From Bugulina stolonifera (lineage: Eukaryota; Bryozoa; Gymnolaemata; Cheilostomatida; Bugulidae): a DNA stretch of 64,000 nt. A program made the translations under genes and the position numbers. Shown here piece after piece: positions 28,329 to 43,300 of this stretch; position 1 is the stretch's first letter, and every line of letters begins with the position of its first letter. The stretch lies in assembly GCA_935421135.1 (NCBI GenBank), contig OW285190.1, forward strand, positions 3,906,001 through 3,970,000, written 5' to 3'. The notes beneath the pieces were generated by a model. It worked only from the letters and a program-made list of their open reading frames with translations. It ran no database searches and was not told the DNA's origin.

Positions 28329-30804
28329 TAGTAGATATATATGCATCATCCCCACTATGCAGTATAAGATATAGCCTATTGTATTATAGCAGCAGACCGT
28401 CATAATATCGTAATACATGTACATCTAAGTCTAAATATCTCTCACACCAAACTACATCAATGTATTTGTCTATTTGTCTGTGGAACAAAAAGTTCTCTGT
28501 AAAACTACCAGTATCTTGTTTAGTGTAGCCTTACTGCTTATAGAAGGTGGAGTATCGCCAGGGAGACATGTATAATATAACACAGATATATTTATAGCCT
28601 GGGCATCCGACCCAACGACTGTACATGTGTGTCAGCGAACAAACCAGTACCGCACTAGTTCCATCAGTGGGCCTGATATCCAGGCTAAGATATGTTATTA
28701 TATTATAACGTAAGATGACAGAGTTACATGTATAACAGAACCTGTCATAATTATGCTATTCTGTTGCCTGTATCAATATCTTCCAGTAAACTGTACACAA
28801 CTAACAACAGACTGATGTTACTGTTCCCTTGGGTTTTGGTATTATATCCACTCATGTGTTAATACTGACTCAAGTAACGAACAGACATCCAACTTTTCTT
28901 GGATTTCGACACCACATCTGTCAGTACATGGCCGTAGCATACAAGTGTATGTTATCTATGTAAAGTGTGTTATGAAACTTAGTTGTGTTTGATGTGTATA
29001 ATAATGCATGTATAGTCTGATAAATACTGTAGACGGGACTTTTAAAACTAAAATGGTGACCGTACATAAGTGGTTATATCCTTGATTCAAACACGTGCGC
29101 AATATTTAGCCTACATGTACTATAGCGTTAGTGTTCGTAACTAAATTCTGCTTTTGCCATAATATTACACAAGTCATGTGCATGTGAACCTTTTCTAAAA
29201 TTATCGTGGTGAAACAGCGTTTCTGCAGCAATAATGTATTCGAGAATTCAGCTATATACATGCAGTGGTCAAAGTTGGGGGGAGGGTGGGTCGTGGAGGT
29301 CCCTCAGACTGATAGACTCCCTACAGATTACTGTTATAATAAATCAAATGCAGTTCCATTTATTTTCTTTCTTTCACTGCATACCAACGAAGTTTTCTCT
29401 TGGGCCATATTTAAACCTGAAGCTCTTGGATTTTGCACCATTTCGGTGCCTAATTTTGATAAAGTTTCTGGGGAGGGTCTGGAAGGGCGCATTTTTGAGA
29501 TGTTCATAACACACAGTTTCATGTGTAAAAAAATTAAGTTGGAATTCACATTGCAAACAGTGTTTTTAAGACATGTGAAGCACTGTATTGGGAAAATGTT
29601 GCAATACTTTAACTGAAAAAACAATGTATTGACCAAATTCTAACAGAATAACTGGCAAAACAATGCATCACATTGTAGTTTAACAATAGAAACCTGATTA
29701 CATAACAGAGCCCATGCCATAACCACTGACTTTATGTTATTCAATAGAACTGCTCATCTTTGAATGGGCATTCAATGGCAATGCATTGTTTTTCCAGTTA
29801 ATTTTCCTATGCTGAAGCATATAAAGAATAACTGACAAAACAATATATCAAGTTTAATTTTTTTGAAAAATGAATGAATCGAAAAAATTCTTGCAGCATA
29901 AGACAGATCTCATTCTTTTGATTGCACTGATATTTTGAACATTTTATTTTGGAGCATTTATACCTGTTGGCTGAAAGTAAACGCAGTTTTTGCTCTCCTG
30001 TAAAATTTAGAAATCAACCAATACATTGTTTTCCCAGATATGGGCAGTATGTTATAGCTGATCATCTTCATCGAAATATTTGCACCAATAACCGTTATCT
30101 TTCCACCTCACATCTCCGGTCTAGATTATTTAAGACTATTCTAAATTAAAATAGGTTAAGGCAAATGCATAACAACTACTCGTAATAAAAAGTATAAAGG
30201 TATAGACATGTGAAAATATACAAATACATGACTGTGTATTATACAAACATGTAGAATATGAGTATGTATACAGTCATGGTACATGTATTATTTATGTACA
30301 CCACGTCAGTAGAATACACTTGATGCAATATAGATTGGAGAATTGGGGGCAGTTCTTCTCGTGTGAATAGAGTATTAAAAAGCACCTCATGGGGCTTTCT
30401 CTACTATATATTATGACATTGTTATTGTACTTACCGTTCTATTGCACATATTTGTAATGAGCCTCTGGTGACTACGTTGTGTATAATTATATTATTCACA
30501 TGCGCATGCACAGTTATATAACTGTGTAATAACCGTACAAGTACACGATTATACAATATAGAAGTTAACTATTAGTACATTTACACCTGAGCTAACACCC
30601 CGTGTTGACACGTTTTTTTTATGCATGACGCACGTCAGCACGTGCCCACATCATCTTCAACTAACACCTCCTTAGGTTTACCTACCTGAAAATTAATTAA
30701 ATAAGTATGAGGTGGTAAAATGTTAGACTTGGTGATATACAGTAAAACAACTTGCTCAAGTCCCAACTCATATTACCTGTAAATAGCTGACATACAGAGA
30801 GATA

Positions 30805-32001
30805 CAGTGGAACTTGCTCCAAGGGGCCACCATAATGGGTTTGAATTAGGCATTAGTTTGACTTATGTGATCTCTTCATTTTGTATATAATGAGTTGGAT
30901 GCCTACTTGACAAATTATAATGCTATAAATGTAGTATCACATAAATGCGCATGCATGTATTAACTTTCATTTGCTTCAACTGTGAATACAATGGAAGAAA
31001 GACGAATTTTGACGTGACCGCTTCCTATTCACATGCAATAAAACTTCATGTAGCGTTCAGTACACTCAAAACTGCAAAACTGCATATGGGCCACAAGCAG
31101 TATTCGAAGTGTGGTTATACGGGAGTATACGACGTGTACTTACCTCAATTTTAGTGGGTACACGGCTCTTGTACCTCATATGTGGGTACAGGCGTGTACC
31201 CTCATATGAGGACTAGTGTTGGAAATATTAAGGCTTCTTTCAATAGCAGTTGAGCTAATCTGCTTTCATTCGCAGCCCATTAGTGCGCTAGTCCGCTAAT
31301 TGTTTTAGTAAAGGTAATAGCACCCTTACTGACTGCAACCAATTAGGCCTTCTCGCTTAAAACATTGAGAGGTTGCTAACCTAGTCAAATTAATATTTGA
31401 ATAAAATCAAACTTCCCATTTTGATATTAATAGGTTTGACAAAATAATACATGAGAAATAGGTGGTAATATATGTGGCAAATACTTTTATATTAGCAAGT
31501 CCTAAGTACTACTGTGAATCCACAAATATAATATAATATTTTAGATATTGACAGGAAAACAAGGGAGACAAATCTAAAATTCTCAAACATTTTCTGCATG
31601 CACCGTGGACCCACCACATTTGTTCCACTTGGAACACTGGCCACAAGTTATGCGTAACATGAACAGGACAACAGTATAAAACGCATTTAGCTAATAATAT
31701 CTATAAGGAGTTCAGCAAAGCATTCAGTGGGTTTTCCCAGCTTAGCTTGAGCAGAAGCATATTGCAGTAGTATCTACTAATAGCTACCAACTACTAGCAA
31801 CTAAATTAGGTGATTAATACTTGCTGTCATAGCATCATCATTGATTATAGTGTGAACCTAAACTGTGTGAAGTTTGAACTACAGATAATAAGTTTGAATT
31901 ATTTGAAGTCATTTCTATAGTGCTCAGCAAGGACCAAGGCTAATAGTTTGAACTAACAAAATTTTTGAATTACCTGAGGTTGAATTAAGCAAGTTCCACT
32001 G
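30805..32001. mobile_element. TA-flanked pogo/mariner-like MITE split by an insertion
   Basis: The left end CAGTGGAACTTGCTCCAAGG and right end AATTAAGCAAGTTCCACTG are the same ends as the intact 184-bp MITE at 4706-4889, again flanked by TA. The left half matches to about 30890 and the right half resumes near 31855, so about 0.95 kb of other DNA sits inside. That insert includes a minus-oriented copy of dispersed family A near 31095-31190. An alternative is a longer parent element with the same ends, but no transposase is visible. Confidence 0.65.
31095..31190 (-). repeat. dispersed repeat, family A, inverted copy
   Basis: Reading the minus strand, this segment matches 1-150 and 38597-38704, for instance the block 'gtggttatacgggagtat' (plus strand here). 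It lies inside the split MITE, so it is younger than that element or arrived with the same insertion. Confidence 0.6.
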
Positions 32002-32576
32002 TATTAAAATTCAATGCTATAATACAGTACATTGTACAATAATAAATAAAAGTAAAAATATAAAAATTGAATGAATGTACTAATTATGTCCTTAATTATT
32101 CTCATCTAATGATGTCCAAGTCCATTTTCTTTATTCATCTTGAGTTGTAATTATTGTGTTGCTTGCAATGTAATGTGTATGACATGAATTATTGTAGCAA
32201 TTGCACAATGTACATGACGTATTATATAGAATTGTGTTTGGCGCCACGGATATTATTATTATTATTATATAGCTGTAAAGAGAAAAGCACCAGATTTTAG
32301 TGTGGTAAATACTGGCCTCCAATATCATACTGTAATGGTTAAGACGACTCCACCCCATCCTCCGAGAGGGGTCCCTCAGACATTATAAACACTTATTGCA
32401 TAAACTTGCTTGTATTAACTTGTCTCTGTAGTAAATTATCATTTATATACTATTATATATGTATAATGTGCATTACTGAGCAATTACATGTACATGTATG
32501 TCCTTTTTATATCCATGTAAAGAATTACTTGATACATAATATTTTGCACATGAATTGGATGATTTTCAGCATCTTT

Positions 32577-32960
32577 TGTTGAACCCGACATGTTATGGGT
32601 TGGACATCGGCCTTCCGGCCGCCATCTTGTTGTGCAATTTCCGAACGACACTATGTCGGCCTTTTACGACACTACGTCGCCCTTTTTACCGGAACTTCTT
32701 CCGGAAGTTCTAATAGTATATAAAGCACACTGTTTTTATGTTCATTGTCTCAGTTGATGCTTGGATCTCAATAAAGACACTTCTATACTACTTATTCTAC
32801 AGAGTCTTCACTTTGTAGTATTGGTCGTTCCAGTTGACAAGATCCTCGACCTTGCCTCCCGAACCTCCTACTAGGTGGGAACATACTCTTTCTCAGTATA
32901 GCAAGATATCATTGACTCGGGACCACATGGGTCGTCTTGAGTAGTCATTGGACTACTAGT
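32577..32960 (+). mobile_element. LTR-like fragment
   Basis: Begins TGTTGAACCCGACATG and contains a GC-richer U3-like part, a TATA box (tatataaag, 32717-32725) and a polyadenylation signal AATAAA (32770-32775) about 50 bp later, the usual U3-R spacing. The following 'attggtcgttccag' could be a primer-binding region. No protein-coding remnant follows. Exact ends and target duplications were not found, so this is a candidate only. Confidence 0.35.
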
Positions 32961-33164
32961 ACCTGTTGATCTTTCATGTAATGAGAAGACCTAGCACCAC
33001 TCATAGGTTCTTCATTTTGGCAAGGGGTCGTCTTAGGACGACATACACACGCAACCCCCTCTCCAAAACATTACAATACTACCACATACTTACTGAGTGC
33101 GTATCTGCCAGCATACTATTAATAACTTACCTTGGGAGAAACAGCAGTAGCTGATGCTATCAGT

Positions 33165-33305
33165 AGTAGAGGCAGCGATAGATAGCAGGTGCTGTCAGTA
33201 GTAGAGAGTAGAATAGCAGGTGCTGTCAGTAGTAGAGGCTGGAATAGCAGGTGCTGTCAGCAGTAGAGGCTGGAATAGCAGGTGCTGTCAGCAGTAGAGA
33301 CAGCA
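33165..33305. repeat. short minisatellite, about 36-bp unit
   Basis: Four to five imperfect tandem copies of a unit containing 'agcaggtgctgtcagtagta' and 'gaggctggaat'. Units gained single-base differences, and the array is intergenic. Confidence 0.75.
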
Positions 33306-36300
33306 GAAGATTTCCAAGTGGCAGCTAATGAATCCTAAGTTTATATGGGGACATTGTAAAGAATTTTCCTATCTACATGTACATGTGTAGGCCTATCCAG
33401 CCAATCAAATGGGTTCTTTTATAGCACTGTCAGGCAACAACCAATAGCATGGCTTCTATAGGTGTAGAGGTCATAATAGTTGCGAGGTTTAGCACAAAGT
33501 ATGACATCAGCGTAAGACATTATGTAATTACGTTGGTATATCTACTAGTATTGACTGCCAAGTAAATATTATTTGTTCTACAGATGGAATAAGTGACAGA
33601 AAGGGTGGGTGGCCATCAACCTCGACTGCTGACAAGAATGGATAGACAAAAATGCATTTAGCCTGTGATTTTGACAATAAGAAATCACCATGTAATTAAG
33701 TTTTAGATGAAGCAAATGGGTACCCAAGTAAGAGTATGAAATGGAGAGTGTGTTACAGCTAATATCACATATATTAATCCACAGGGCCGTAGGGCTTACT
33801 ATAATACAATCGTAAAGAAGATATTAAGGAGCTAAATAGCCTATGACAATACCATGTTATGCATGTGGGTTACTAAAAAAGGTGTAGCACTCCCCCCATG
33901 TCTGTCAGAATCCAATGGATGCAGTAATTCCATGAAATATTATTTTATAGTGACAGTGTTATAACATCATCAGATAGTATACTCTATTACATGCAGTCCT
34001 TTATAATTGTTGCATGGTAAGGGCGTTGACTGTATATTCCGCGAATGCATTTATCCCATCCATTTATTTACATATTATATCAATACATATGTTTACACAT
34101 ATATTTACTATATTCCTAACAGTTATTTTCTGTCATTTACTGTAACTAGTAAATGGCCTAAAATATATTTGTATACAATTATTTAGCCACTCAACGTACC
34201 TACCTACTCCGGATCATATTTAATTGCTGTCACTTTTCAAGAATATTATAAGTAATTTTATAAATAGTGTTACAGTGTTACACTTGTGCACTATGCCATG
34301 TCTAGTGAAGAGAATGAGTCAACACACTCAGTGATCAATACAAATACTCTCACAATTGAAGTAAATGTAATTCACATCATTCTGACACATTTCTTATTCT
34401 ATTCCCTTCCATCCGATATAAAACTCTCTTCCGCCGTAAACTGTTGGTAAAACTATGAATAAAGCATTTAGCCATTATTAATTAATAATGTGAAATGTGT
34501 ATGCTTTGTGTAGGTGCAACCTACACATAATTATTGTAAAAGCACAATTATACAGGTCAGTGGTGCCGATTTGGCAGCTGCCTTTAAATAATGCAAATGC
34601 CAATATATTTTTAGTTTTATTAATAAGATGGTCTGAATGTTGTTAATGGATGTATGGCAAATGTAAGCTACACTTTGTACTTGTATTATAATACTACATT
34701 GCCCTCAGGTTTTATATACTTATTCTAGGTTAGACCAGTTGTGTAGAGACACTTCATCAAGTTAAAATAAATTTCTTTTAACATTCTGTTTGCTTTGAAG
34801 ACATGCTTCCCTCTCCTTATGCATCCTTTTAGTCAAAATGCTCCCATAGACGTGTTTTTCATGAGATAAAAGTACGTATATTTGTTACTACAACATTTGG
34901 CGGGAATTCAAGGAAAATAGAAATTCATGCGTCAACTGTTAAGTAGCGTCTTCGTGACATAAGTTTCAGGCACAGGCTAATTTGCTAAGAAACTTTCCGG
35001 CATACATGCATCACAGAGTCACGAACACACCAGCCTGGGTCAAAAGCAAAATTCTCATTTTCGTTGTGAAAACCCAGCTGTGCCGATGAGCGAGGGTTGG
35101 TTTTCTCTAGCCAAGAAAGATTCCAGGCCAGATGGCTATCTTTGGATTTTTATTCGTGACCCAGGTTAGTCCAAGAGGTTTCTAAAACACTAAATGTCAG
35201 TTTTTTCTGCTGATGGCCTCTCAAACTCAACCTAATAAACAGGGCGCTAGCGATTTGTCCCAAAATTTTTCAGCGGTGTCAATAAAGGTGTTGAGGTGGT
35301 TTAATCGCCAGGGATTGACTGGTAAACATCTATATGTACATCTCACCACTCTAAATTCGCTCATTATAATTTTTATCAAGGCTATAAGCCTTTGATACTT
35401 GCCACCGAAACGCAAGGTTGAAAATGCTCTTACATGTACTTTCACCTTACAATACAGTTTGGATGACTATGGCAGACTAGCCATTCAATTAATGACAAAT
35501 AAAATGCAGTAAACAGCATTTAATAATTTATGATATGCGTTGATGGTTATATCATTCCAGTAAATATTATTACGTAATGCTATGCTGCCTAGACTGGGTC
35601 CCAGAGGAAGAGAGAGAACAATTATCAGTCTCTATATTTATACATAGTACATACACAGTTGTATTTGAGACGCTACTGTAGCAGCAAGGAGTGTTGAACT
35701 TTGAACCCCAATGATTGCTGGAGAGTGCTTGTATATGGATAGTATACTAACACTGTGATCTCCATTGGTGGCTGCTGGGTAAAAGTTGTAGCACCAATAA
35801 TGTATATGAATCAAATTTTTTAAATTGAACTCGGATGCAAAACATGTTGATTTTAAATAGTCTTTACACCAATCAATGGAGAGCAAACATGTAAGCATAT
35901 GGAGAAGCGTCCCCTTGGGCGGAATATAAACACTTGTCAGGAAATGGATAATAGTTGGGGTGGATGTGTGGGATGGAACAAGAGATGGTAGCATATTACA
36001 CAGCTTGTTTAATATTGGTGATAAAGTCAATAGACAGCTCTCATGAGCTTAGAGTAAGGGTCGGATACGCTGACTTAAATATTATTTACTAAAAGTTTAT
36101 CCTGGACTATTTACACAAATATTACAATCAGAGATATCAGATGTAATAGGAATTAGTAACCAATATGTTAATCAACATGGTCAGTAGTGTTCAACGTATT
36201 ATAGTTATTCATAAATACACAGTACATGACTTGCATAACTATGCATGCTGACCCTCACTAGCTCGACAATGCTACATGTATATACATGTAATATACAATG

Positions 36301-37325
36301 TATGTTACTCCAAACGTCCAGCTCCAGTACAATTTCCCAGTAAACCAAGCATATGTCCATGAGGGTTCTTTTTTACATTTTGGAAAGTTATCAATATATT
36401 ATGAAGACACTCAGAAGTTTTTGCAGAGTGAAAACCAAGTTTCGTAAACTTGAACTAGGAAACTTGGTGCTAGTCTACCTCTAACACAACTTGAAGATGA
36501 GGAGGTATATCGGCCATAAATGCTAAGCAGTAGGAGGTAGCTAGCCACGGTCACGTCAATCTGCCTGTCTCAATCACAAGCCTCTGTAACTTGTATCACC
36601 ATAGATACAATATTAACACTGTTTGTATTATATCTATGTGTATAACCCACATGGTGCACGTATTTGTTCATTTCCAGGATAATAATACTGAAGTATACGT
36701 GAGGTATATAGTTCCCAAATAATAGTGACTATGTGTTTATTGAATTTAAAACATTATATAGTAATCTAACCTAAGTCATCCATAATAGTAAAATTATTAT
36801 TTGAAAATATATGGGAATTGGTTTTTGAAAATTACAGCAATAAAATATACAATGGACAACATTTGATTGCTCATAAATTTAGTCTACATACATCTACGAG
36901 TAAGAATATAAAGATACAAGAATAAGTCGAACAATCAAAAATAAATAATCATATATTACATATTGTATTGTGATATAGATATCACATCCATACAATTACA
37001 AACAGTATTACGCAAGGAATTAGCCTATTGGTTTGGCACAGAGAATGTGTTATATTGCACGGCTGACAGAAATAAAATTTATGTACTATAATATTTAGAT
37101 AACATAGTATGTACTATACTATATAATAGATGAAAAACAATTAAAACTTGAGGGCAGGAGATATACTCATACAGGGAATACCATGTAGTAGTGAAGCCTG
37201 CCTGTTATTATGATACACCAAGGCATATGATGTTGTTATCTTTACTGTGATTACGGTGATGAGGTATTACATGTCGGGTCTTAAATCGTATTATCGTATT
37301 ATACGTCGGTATGGTACGTATCACG

Positions 37326-40300
37326 TCAGACCAGTATGACCTCTTCAGACTCTCCAACCTTCTCTTTAGCCTGTGGTTTCTCACTTGAAGCAGAAATGAG
37401 GGTATCTGGTGGAGCGTCTCGGTATTGAGCAAACACGGTAACCTGTAACATGATATACTACTACATGGTCATACGATATACTACTACATGATCATACAAT
37501 ATACTACTACATGATCATACGATATACTACTACATAGTCATACAATATACTACTACATGATCATATGATATACTACTACATGGTCATACAATATACTACT
37601 ACATGATCATACAATATACTACTACATGATCATATGATATACTACTACATAGTCATACAATATACTACTACATAGTCATATGATATACTACTACATAGTC
37701 ATACAATATACTACTACATGATCATATGATATACTACTACATAGTCATACAATATACTACTACATGATCATACGATATACTACTACATAGTCATACAATA
37801 TACTACTACATGATCATACGATATACTACTACATAGTCATACAATATACTACTACATGATCATACGATATACTACTACATAGTCATACAATATACTACTA
37901 CATGATCATACGATATACTACTACATAGTCATACAATATACTACTACATGATCATACGATATACTACTACATAGTCATACAATATACTACTACATGATCA
38001 TACGATATACTACTACGTTATCATATGATATACTACTACGCCGTCATATGATATACTACATGATCCTATGATATACTACAGGATTTCTTACCTTATCCCG
38101 AAGCTGTTGGCATTGTTGCAGTGCAGCAGTAAACATAACTATGACATCACTAAACCATGGGACAGACACTTCTGCCTGTAACAATTCATCAGCCATTAGA
38201 TACGCAGGTAGTCACACAGTACGTATTAATAATAGAGCAATACTGTCTAGGTTTAGTAAAGTGGCATAGTTATATATCCTGAGATTATCCAATAGGAAGA
38301 GATAGGCTAACCTGAAACCTGTCCGTAATCTCTAGTCGTTTGTGTGAGGAACTGTGTACATGGTAGAGGGCAAATACCAGCTTAGTAGCGTGGACATAGA
38401 AGCTGACAGCTACCTCCGGCACCAGAGGAGGGTTCAATGACTTCTATGAGAAACACAAGATAGACAAATATAACAGAGACAGCTTTACCAGTACATATTA
38501 TCATATATACATGTGTGTAGCAGTTGCAGTATATATCAGATAACCAGTGTTCGGTGAGACCCTATGAACGATAGTCAAGCACTCTACCACTACACCACAC
38601 TGTATGGGGAAAACTAGCTATTAAAATAAGGGTACACCGTATAACCACTAAAACTGAGGTGGGTACACACCACACACTCCCGTATAACCACGCTTCGCAC
38701 TCTGCAGATAACTATAAAATACGAATACTGCCAGGTTATAGGCTGGTTAGTAAAGTACTTACAACGTTGATACTGCGGCGGAGATCGTCTATCGTCTTCC
38801 TCTGAGGTACGACCATGCAACCACGTCCTTGGCTGAGTGAGGATATCAGGCTATCTAAAAGCTAGTAGAACACAGTCTAAGCATGAGTTTTACAATAATA
38901 ATGTGTACTCCATGGTACATGACAGTGTACTCCATAGTACATGACAGTGTACTCCATAGTACATGACAGTGTACTCCATAGTACATGACAGTGTACTCCA
39001 TAGTACATGACAGTGTACTCCATAGTACATGACAGTGTACTCCATAGTACATGACAGTGTACTCCATAGTACATGACAGTGTACTCCATAGTACATGACA
39101 GTGTACTCCATAGTACATGACAGTGTACTCCATGGTACATGACAGTGTACTCCATAGTACATGACAGTGTACTCCATAGTACATGACAGTGTACTCCATA
39201 GTACATGATAGTGTACTCCATGGTACATGACAGTGTACTCCATAGTACATGACAGTGTACTCCATAGTACATGACAGTGTACTCCATAGTACATGACAGT
39301 GTACTCCATAGTACATGACAGTGTACTCCATAGTACATGACAGTGTACTCCATAGTACATGACAGTGTACTCCATGGTACATGACAGTGTACTCCATAGT
39401 ACATGACAGTGTACTCCATAGTACATGACAGTGTACTCCATAGTACATGATAGTGTACTCCATGGTACATGACAGTGTACTCCATGGTACATGATAGTGT
39501 ACTCCATGGTACATGACAGTGTACTCCATGGTACATGACAGTGTACTCCATAGTACATGACAGTGTACTCCATAGTACATGACAGTGTACTCCATAGTAC
39601 ATGACAGTGTACTCCATAGTACATGACAGTGTACTCCATAGTACATGACAGTGTACTCCATAGTACATGACAGTGTACTCCATAGTACATGACAGTGTAC
39701 TCCATAGTACATGACAGTGTACTCCATAGTACATGACAGTGTACTCCATGGCACATGACAGTGTACTCCATGGTACATGACAGTGTACTCCATAGTACAT
39801 GACAGTGTACTCCATAGTACATGACAGTGTACGCCATAGTACATGACAGTGTACTCCATAGTACATGATAGTGTACTCCATAGTACATGACAGTGTACTC
39901 CATAGTACATGACAGTGTACTCCATAGTACATGACAGTGTACTCCATAGTACATGATAGTGTACTCCATGGTACATGACAGTGTACTCCATGGTACATGA
40001 TAGTGTACTCCATAGTACATGACAGTGTACTCCATAGTACATGACAGTGTACTCCATAGTACATGACAGTGTACTCCATAGTACATGATAGTGTACTCCA
40101 TGGTACATGACAGTGTACTCCATAGTACATGATAGTGTACTCCATGGTACATGACAGTGTACTCCATAGTACATGACAGTGTACTCCATGGTACATGACA
40201 GTGTACTCCATAGTACATGATAGTGTACTCCATGGTACATGACAGTGTACTCCATAGTACATGACAGTGTACTCCATAGTACATGACAGTGTACTCCATA

Positions 40301-43300
40301 GTACATGACAGTGTACTCCATAGTACATGACAGTGTACTCCATAGTACATGATAGTGTACTCCATGGTACATGACAGTGTACTCCATAGTACATGACAGT
40401 GTACTCCATAGTACATGACAGTGTACTCCATAGTACATGACAGTGTACTCCATAGTACATGATAGTGTACTCCATGGTACATGACAGTGTACTCCATAGT
40501 ACATGACAGTGTACTCCATAGTACATGACAGTGTACTCCATAGTACATGATAGTGTACTCCATAGTACATGACAGTGTACTCCATGGTACATGACAGTGT
40601 ACTCCATAGTACATGACAGTGTACTCCATAGTACATGACAGTGTACTCCATAGTACATGACAGTGTACTCCATAGTACATGATAGTGTACTCCATAGTAC
40701 ATGACAGTGTACTCCATGGTACATGACAGTGTACTCCATAGTACATGACAGTGTACTCCATAGTACATGACAGTGTACTCCATAGTACATGACAGTGTAC
40801 TCCATGGTACATGATAGTGTACTCCATGGTACATGACAGTGTACTCCATAGTACATGACAGTGTACTCCATAGTACATGACAGTGTACTCCATAGTACAT
40901 GACAGTGTACTCCATAGTACATGACAGTGTACTCCATGGTACATGACAGTGTACTCCATAGTACATGACAGTGTACTCCATAGTACATGACAGTGTACTC
41001 CATGGTACATGACAGTGTACTCCATAGTACATGACAGTGTACTCCATAGTACATGACAGTGTACTCCATAGTACATGACAGTGTACTCCATAGTACATGA
41101 CAGTGTACTCCATAGTACATGACAGTGTACTCCATAGTACATGATAGTGTACTCCATGGTACATGACAGTGTACTCCATAGTACATGACAGTGTACTCCA
41201 TAGTACATGACAGTGTACTCCATGGTACATGACAGTGTACTCCATAGTACATGACAGTGTACTCCATAGTACATGACAGTGTACTCCATGGTACATGACA
41301 GTGTACTCCATGGTACATGACAGTGTACTCCATGGTACATGACAGTGTAATACATGGTACATGACAGTGTACGCCATAGTACATGACAGTGTACTCCATA
41401 GTACATGATAGTGTACTCCATGGCACATGACAGGGTACGCCATAGTACATGACAGTGTACTCCATAGTACATGACAGTGTACTCCATAGTACATGACAGT
41501 GTACTCCATAGTACATGACAGTGTACTCCATAGTACATGACAGTGTACTCCATAGTACATGACAGTGTACTCCATAGTACATGACAGTGTACTCCATAGT
41601 ACATGACAGTGTACTCCATAGTACATGACAGTGTACTCCATAGTACATGATAGTGTACTCCATGGTACATGACAGTGTACTCCATAGTACATGACAGTGT
41701 ACTCCATAGTACATGACAGTGTACTCCATGGTACATGACAGTGTACTCCATAGTACATGACAGTGTACTCCATAGTACATGACAGTGTACTCCATGGTAC
41801 ATGACAGTGTACTCCATGGTACATGACAGTGTACTCCATGGTACATGACAGTGTAATACATGGTACATGACAGTGTACGCCATAGTACATGACAGTGTAC
41901 TCCATAGTACATGATAGTGTACTCCATGGCACATGACAGGGTACGCCATAGTACATGACAGTGTACTCCATAGTACATGACAGTGTACTCCATAGTACAT
42001 GACAGTGTACTCCATAGTACATGACAGTGTACTCCATAGTACATGACAGTGTACTCCATAGTACATGACAGTGTACTCCATAGTACATGACAGTGTACTC
42101 CATAGTACATGACAGTGTACTCCATAGTACATGACAGTGTACTCCATGGTACATGACAGTGTACTCCATAGTACATGACAGTGTACTCCATGGTACATGA
42201 CAGTGTACTCCATGGTACATGACAGTGTAATACATGGTACATGACAGTGTACGCCATAGTACATGACAGTGTACTCCATAGTACATGACAGTGTACTCCA
42301 TAGTACATGACAGTGTACTCCATGGTACATGACAGTGTACTCCATGGTACATGACAGTGTAATACATGGTACATGACAGTGTACGCCATAGTACATGACA
42401 GTGTACTCCATAGTACATGATAGTGTACTCCATGGCACATGACAGGGTACGCCATAGTACATGACAGTGTACTCCATAGTACATGATAGTGTACTCCATG
42501 GTACATGACAGTGTACTCCATAGTACATGACAGTGTACTCCATAGTACATGATAGTGTACTCCATGGTACATGACAGTGTACTCCATAGTACACGTGTAC
42601 TACAGTAAAGTAAATGCACGTGCCATTAACAACTTATTTTGTAAGTGAACTTGAATGCAATTCCCAAAAGAAATCTCATATCCAAAAACAGTTCAGATGA
42701 AATAAAACTGTTTAGAGGAATTTAATTCCACAGGTAAGTTGTATTCACTATAAAGCATAAACCTAAGTTGTATGTACATGACTTGTGTAGTTGGGTTAAC
42801 CCCCAGGGGTATACCCTGCAGGTGCTGTATGTAAATATCTCACTTATATTTAGGTGGCCTACTAGTTGCATAATACTCTCCAAGAAATATAGGCCCTTAT
42901 ATATATACACTTCAAAATATATAATAACATGTACATGTGCACACAAATAACATTTTACAATCTGTGCATGCAAGATATTAATCACAAATTATATATGCTC
43001 TTTGCACATAAGGTATAATAACATGTACGTACAAATATACACTCTTTGCCAGAAGTAAAAGCACCAACATCTAATCTTCTGTTGACCTGGGTTAAAGCAT
43101 GGGAGAGATAGTTACCAGCATCTTGTAGCTATAAATAGTCACAGGAAAAAGCAAGTGTAAACTCGTTGCATAGATAATAGACCTACGTCTACACTGTAGT
43201 ATAGTCATATAGTTGATATGCTGCAGTACACTATACACTACACAGCACACACACTGCCACTATACACATGTTGGTATATTACAGGTCTAACAGGAATAGA

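Larger units (their letters stand above)
28059..37325. other. gene-poor repeat-rich stretch
   Basis: No gene was supported on either strand over about 9 kb. Recognisable content: paired hairpins (28246-28328), a pogo/mariner-type MITE split by about 0.95 kb of other DNA (30805-32001), an LTR-like fragment (32577-32960), and a short minisatellite (33165-33305). Open frames at 29206-29616 (+) and 35638-36030 (-) lack recognisable domains. The rest looks like ordinary AT-rich intergenic DNA. Confidence 0.5.

Noticed and set aside
29206..29616. 136-codon plus-strand open frame
   Set aside because: No recognisable domain, overlapping open frames of similar length on both strands and in another frame, and no splice or conservation support; likely chance or repeat-derived.
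35638..36030. 130-codon minus-strand open frame
   Set aside because: Low-information composition with no motif I recognise. It could be a decayed transposon piece, but nothing supports a specific family.
37447..38078. Array resembling a CRISPR (repeat about 23 bp)
   Set aside because: Units are contiguous with no unique spacers, inside a eukaryotic intron; no cas genes.
38855..42619. Three overlapping minus-strand reading frames of more than 1230 codons
   Set aside because: They are the same 22-bp satellite read in three frames; the unit lacks stops. The array lies in a ROGDI intron confirmed by the flanking exons.
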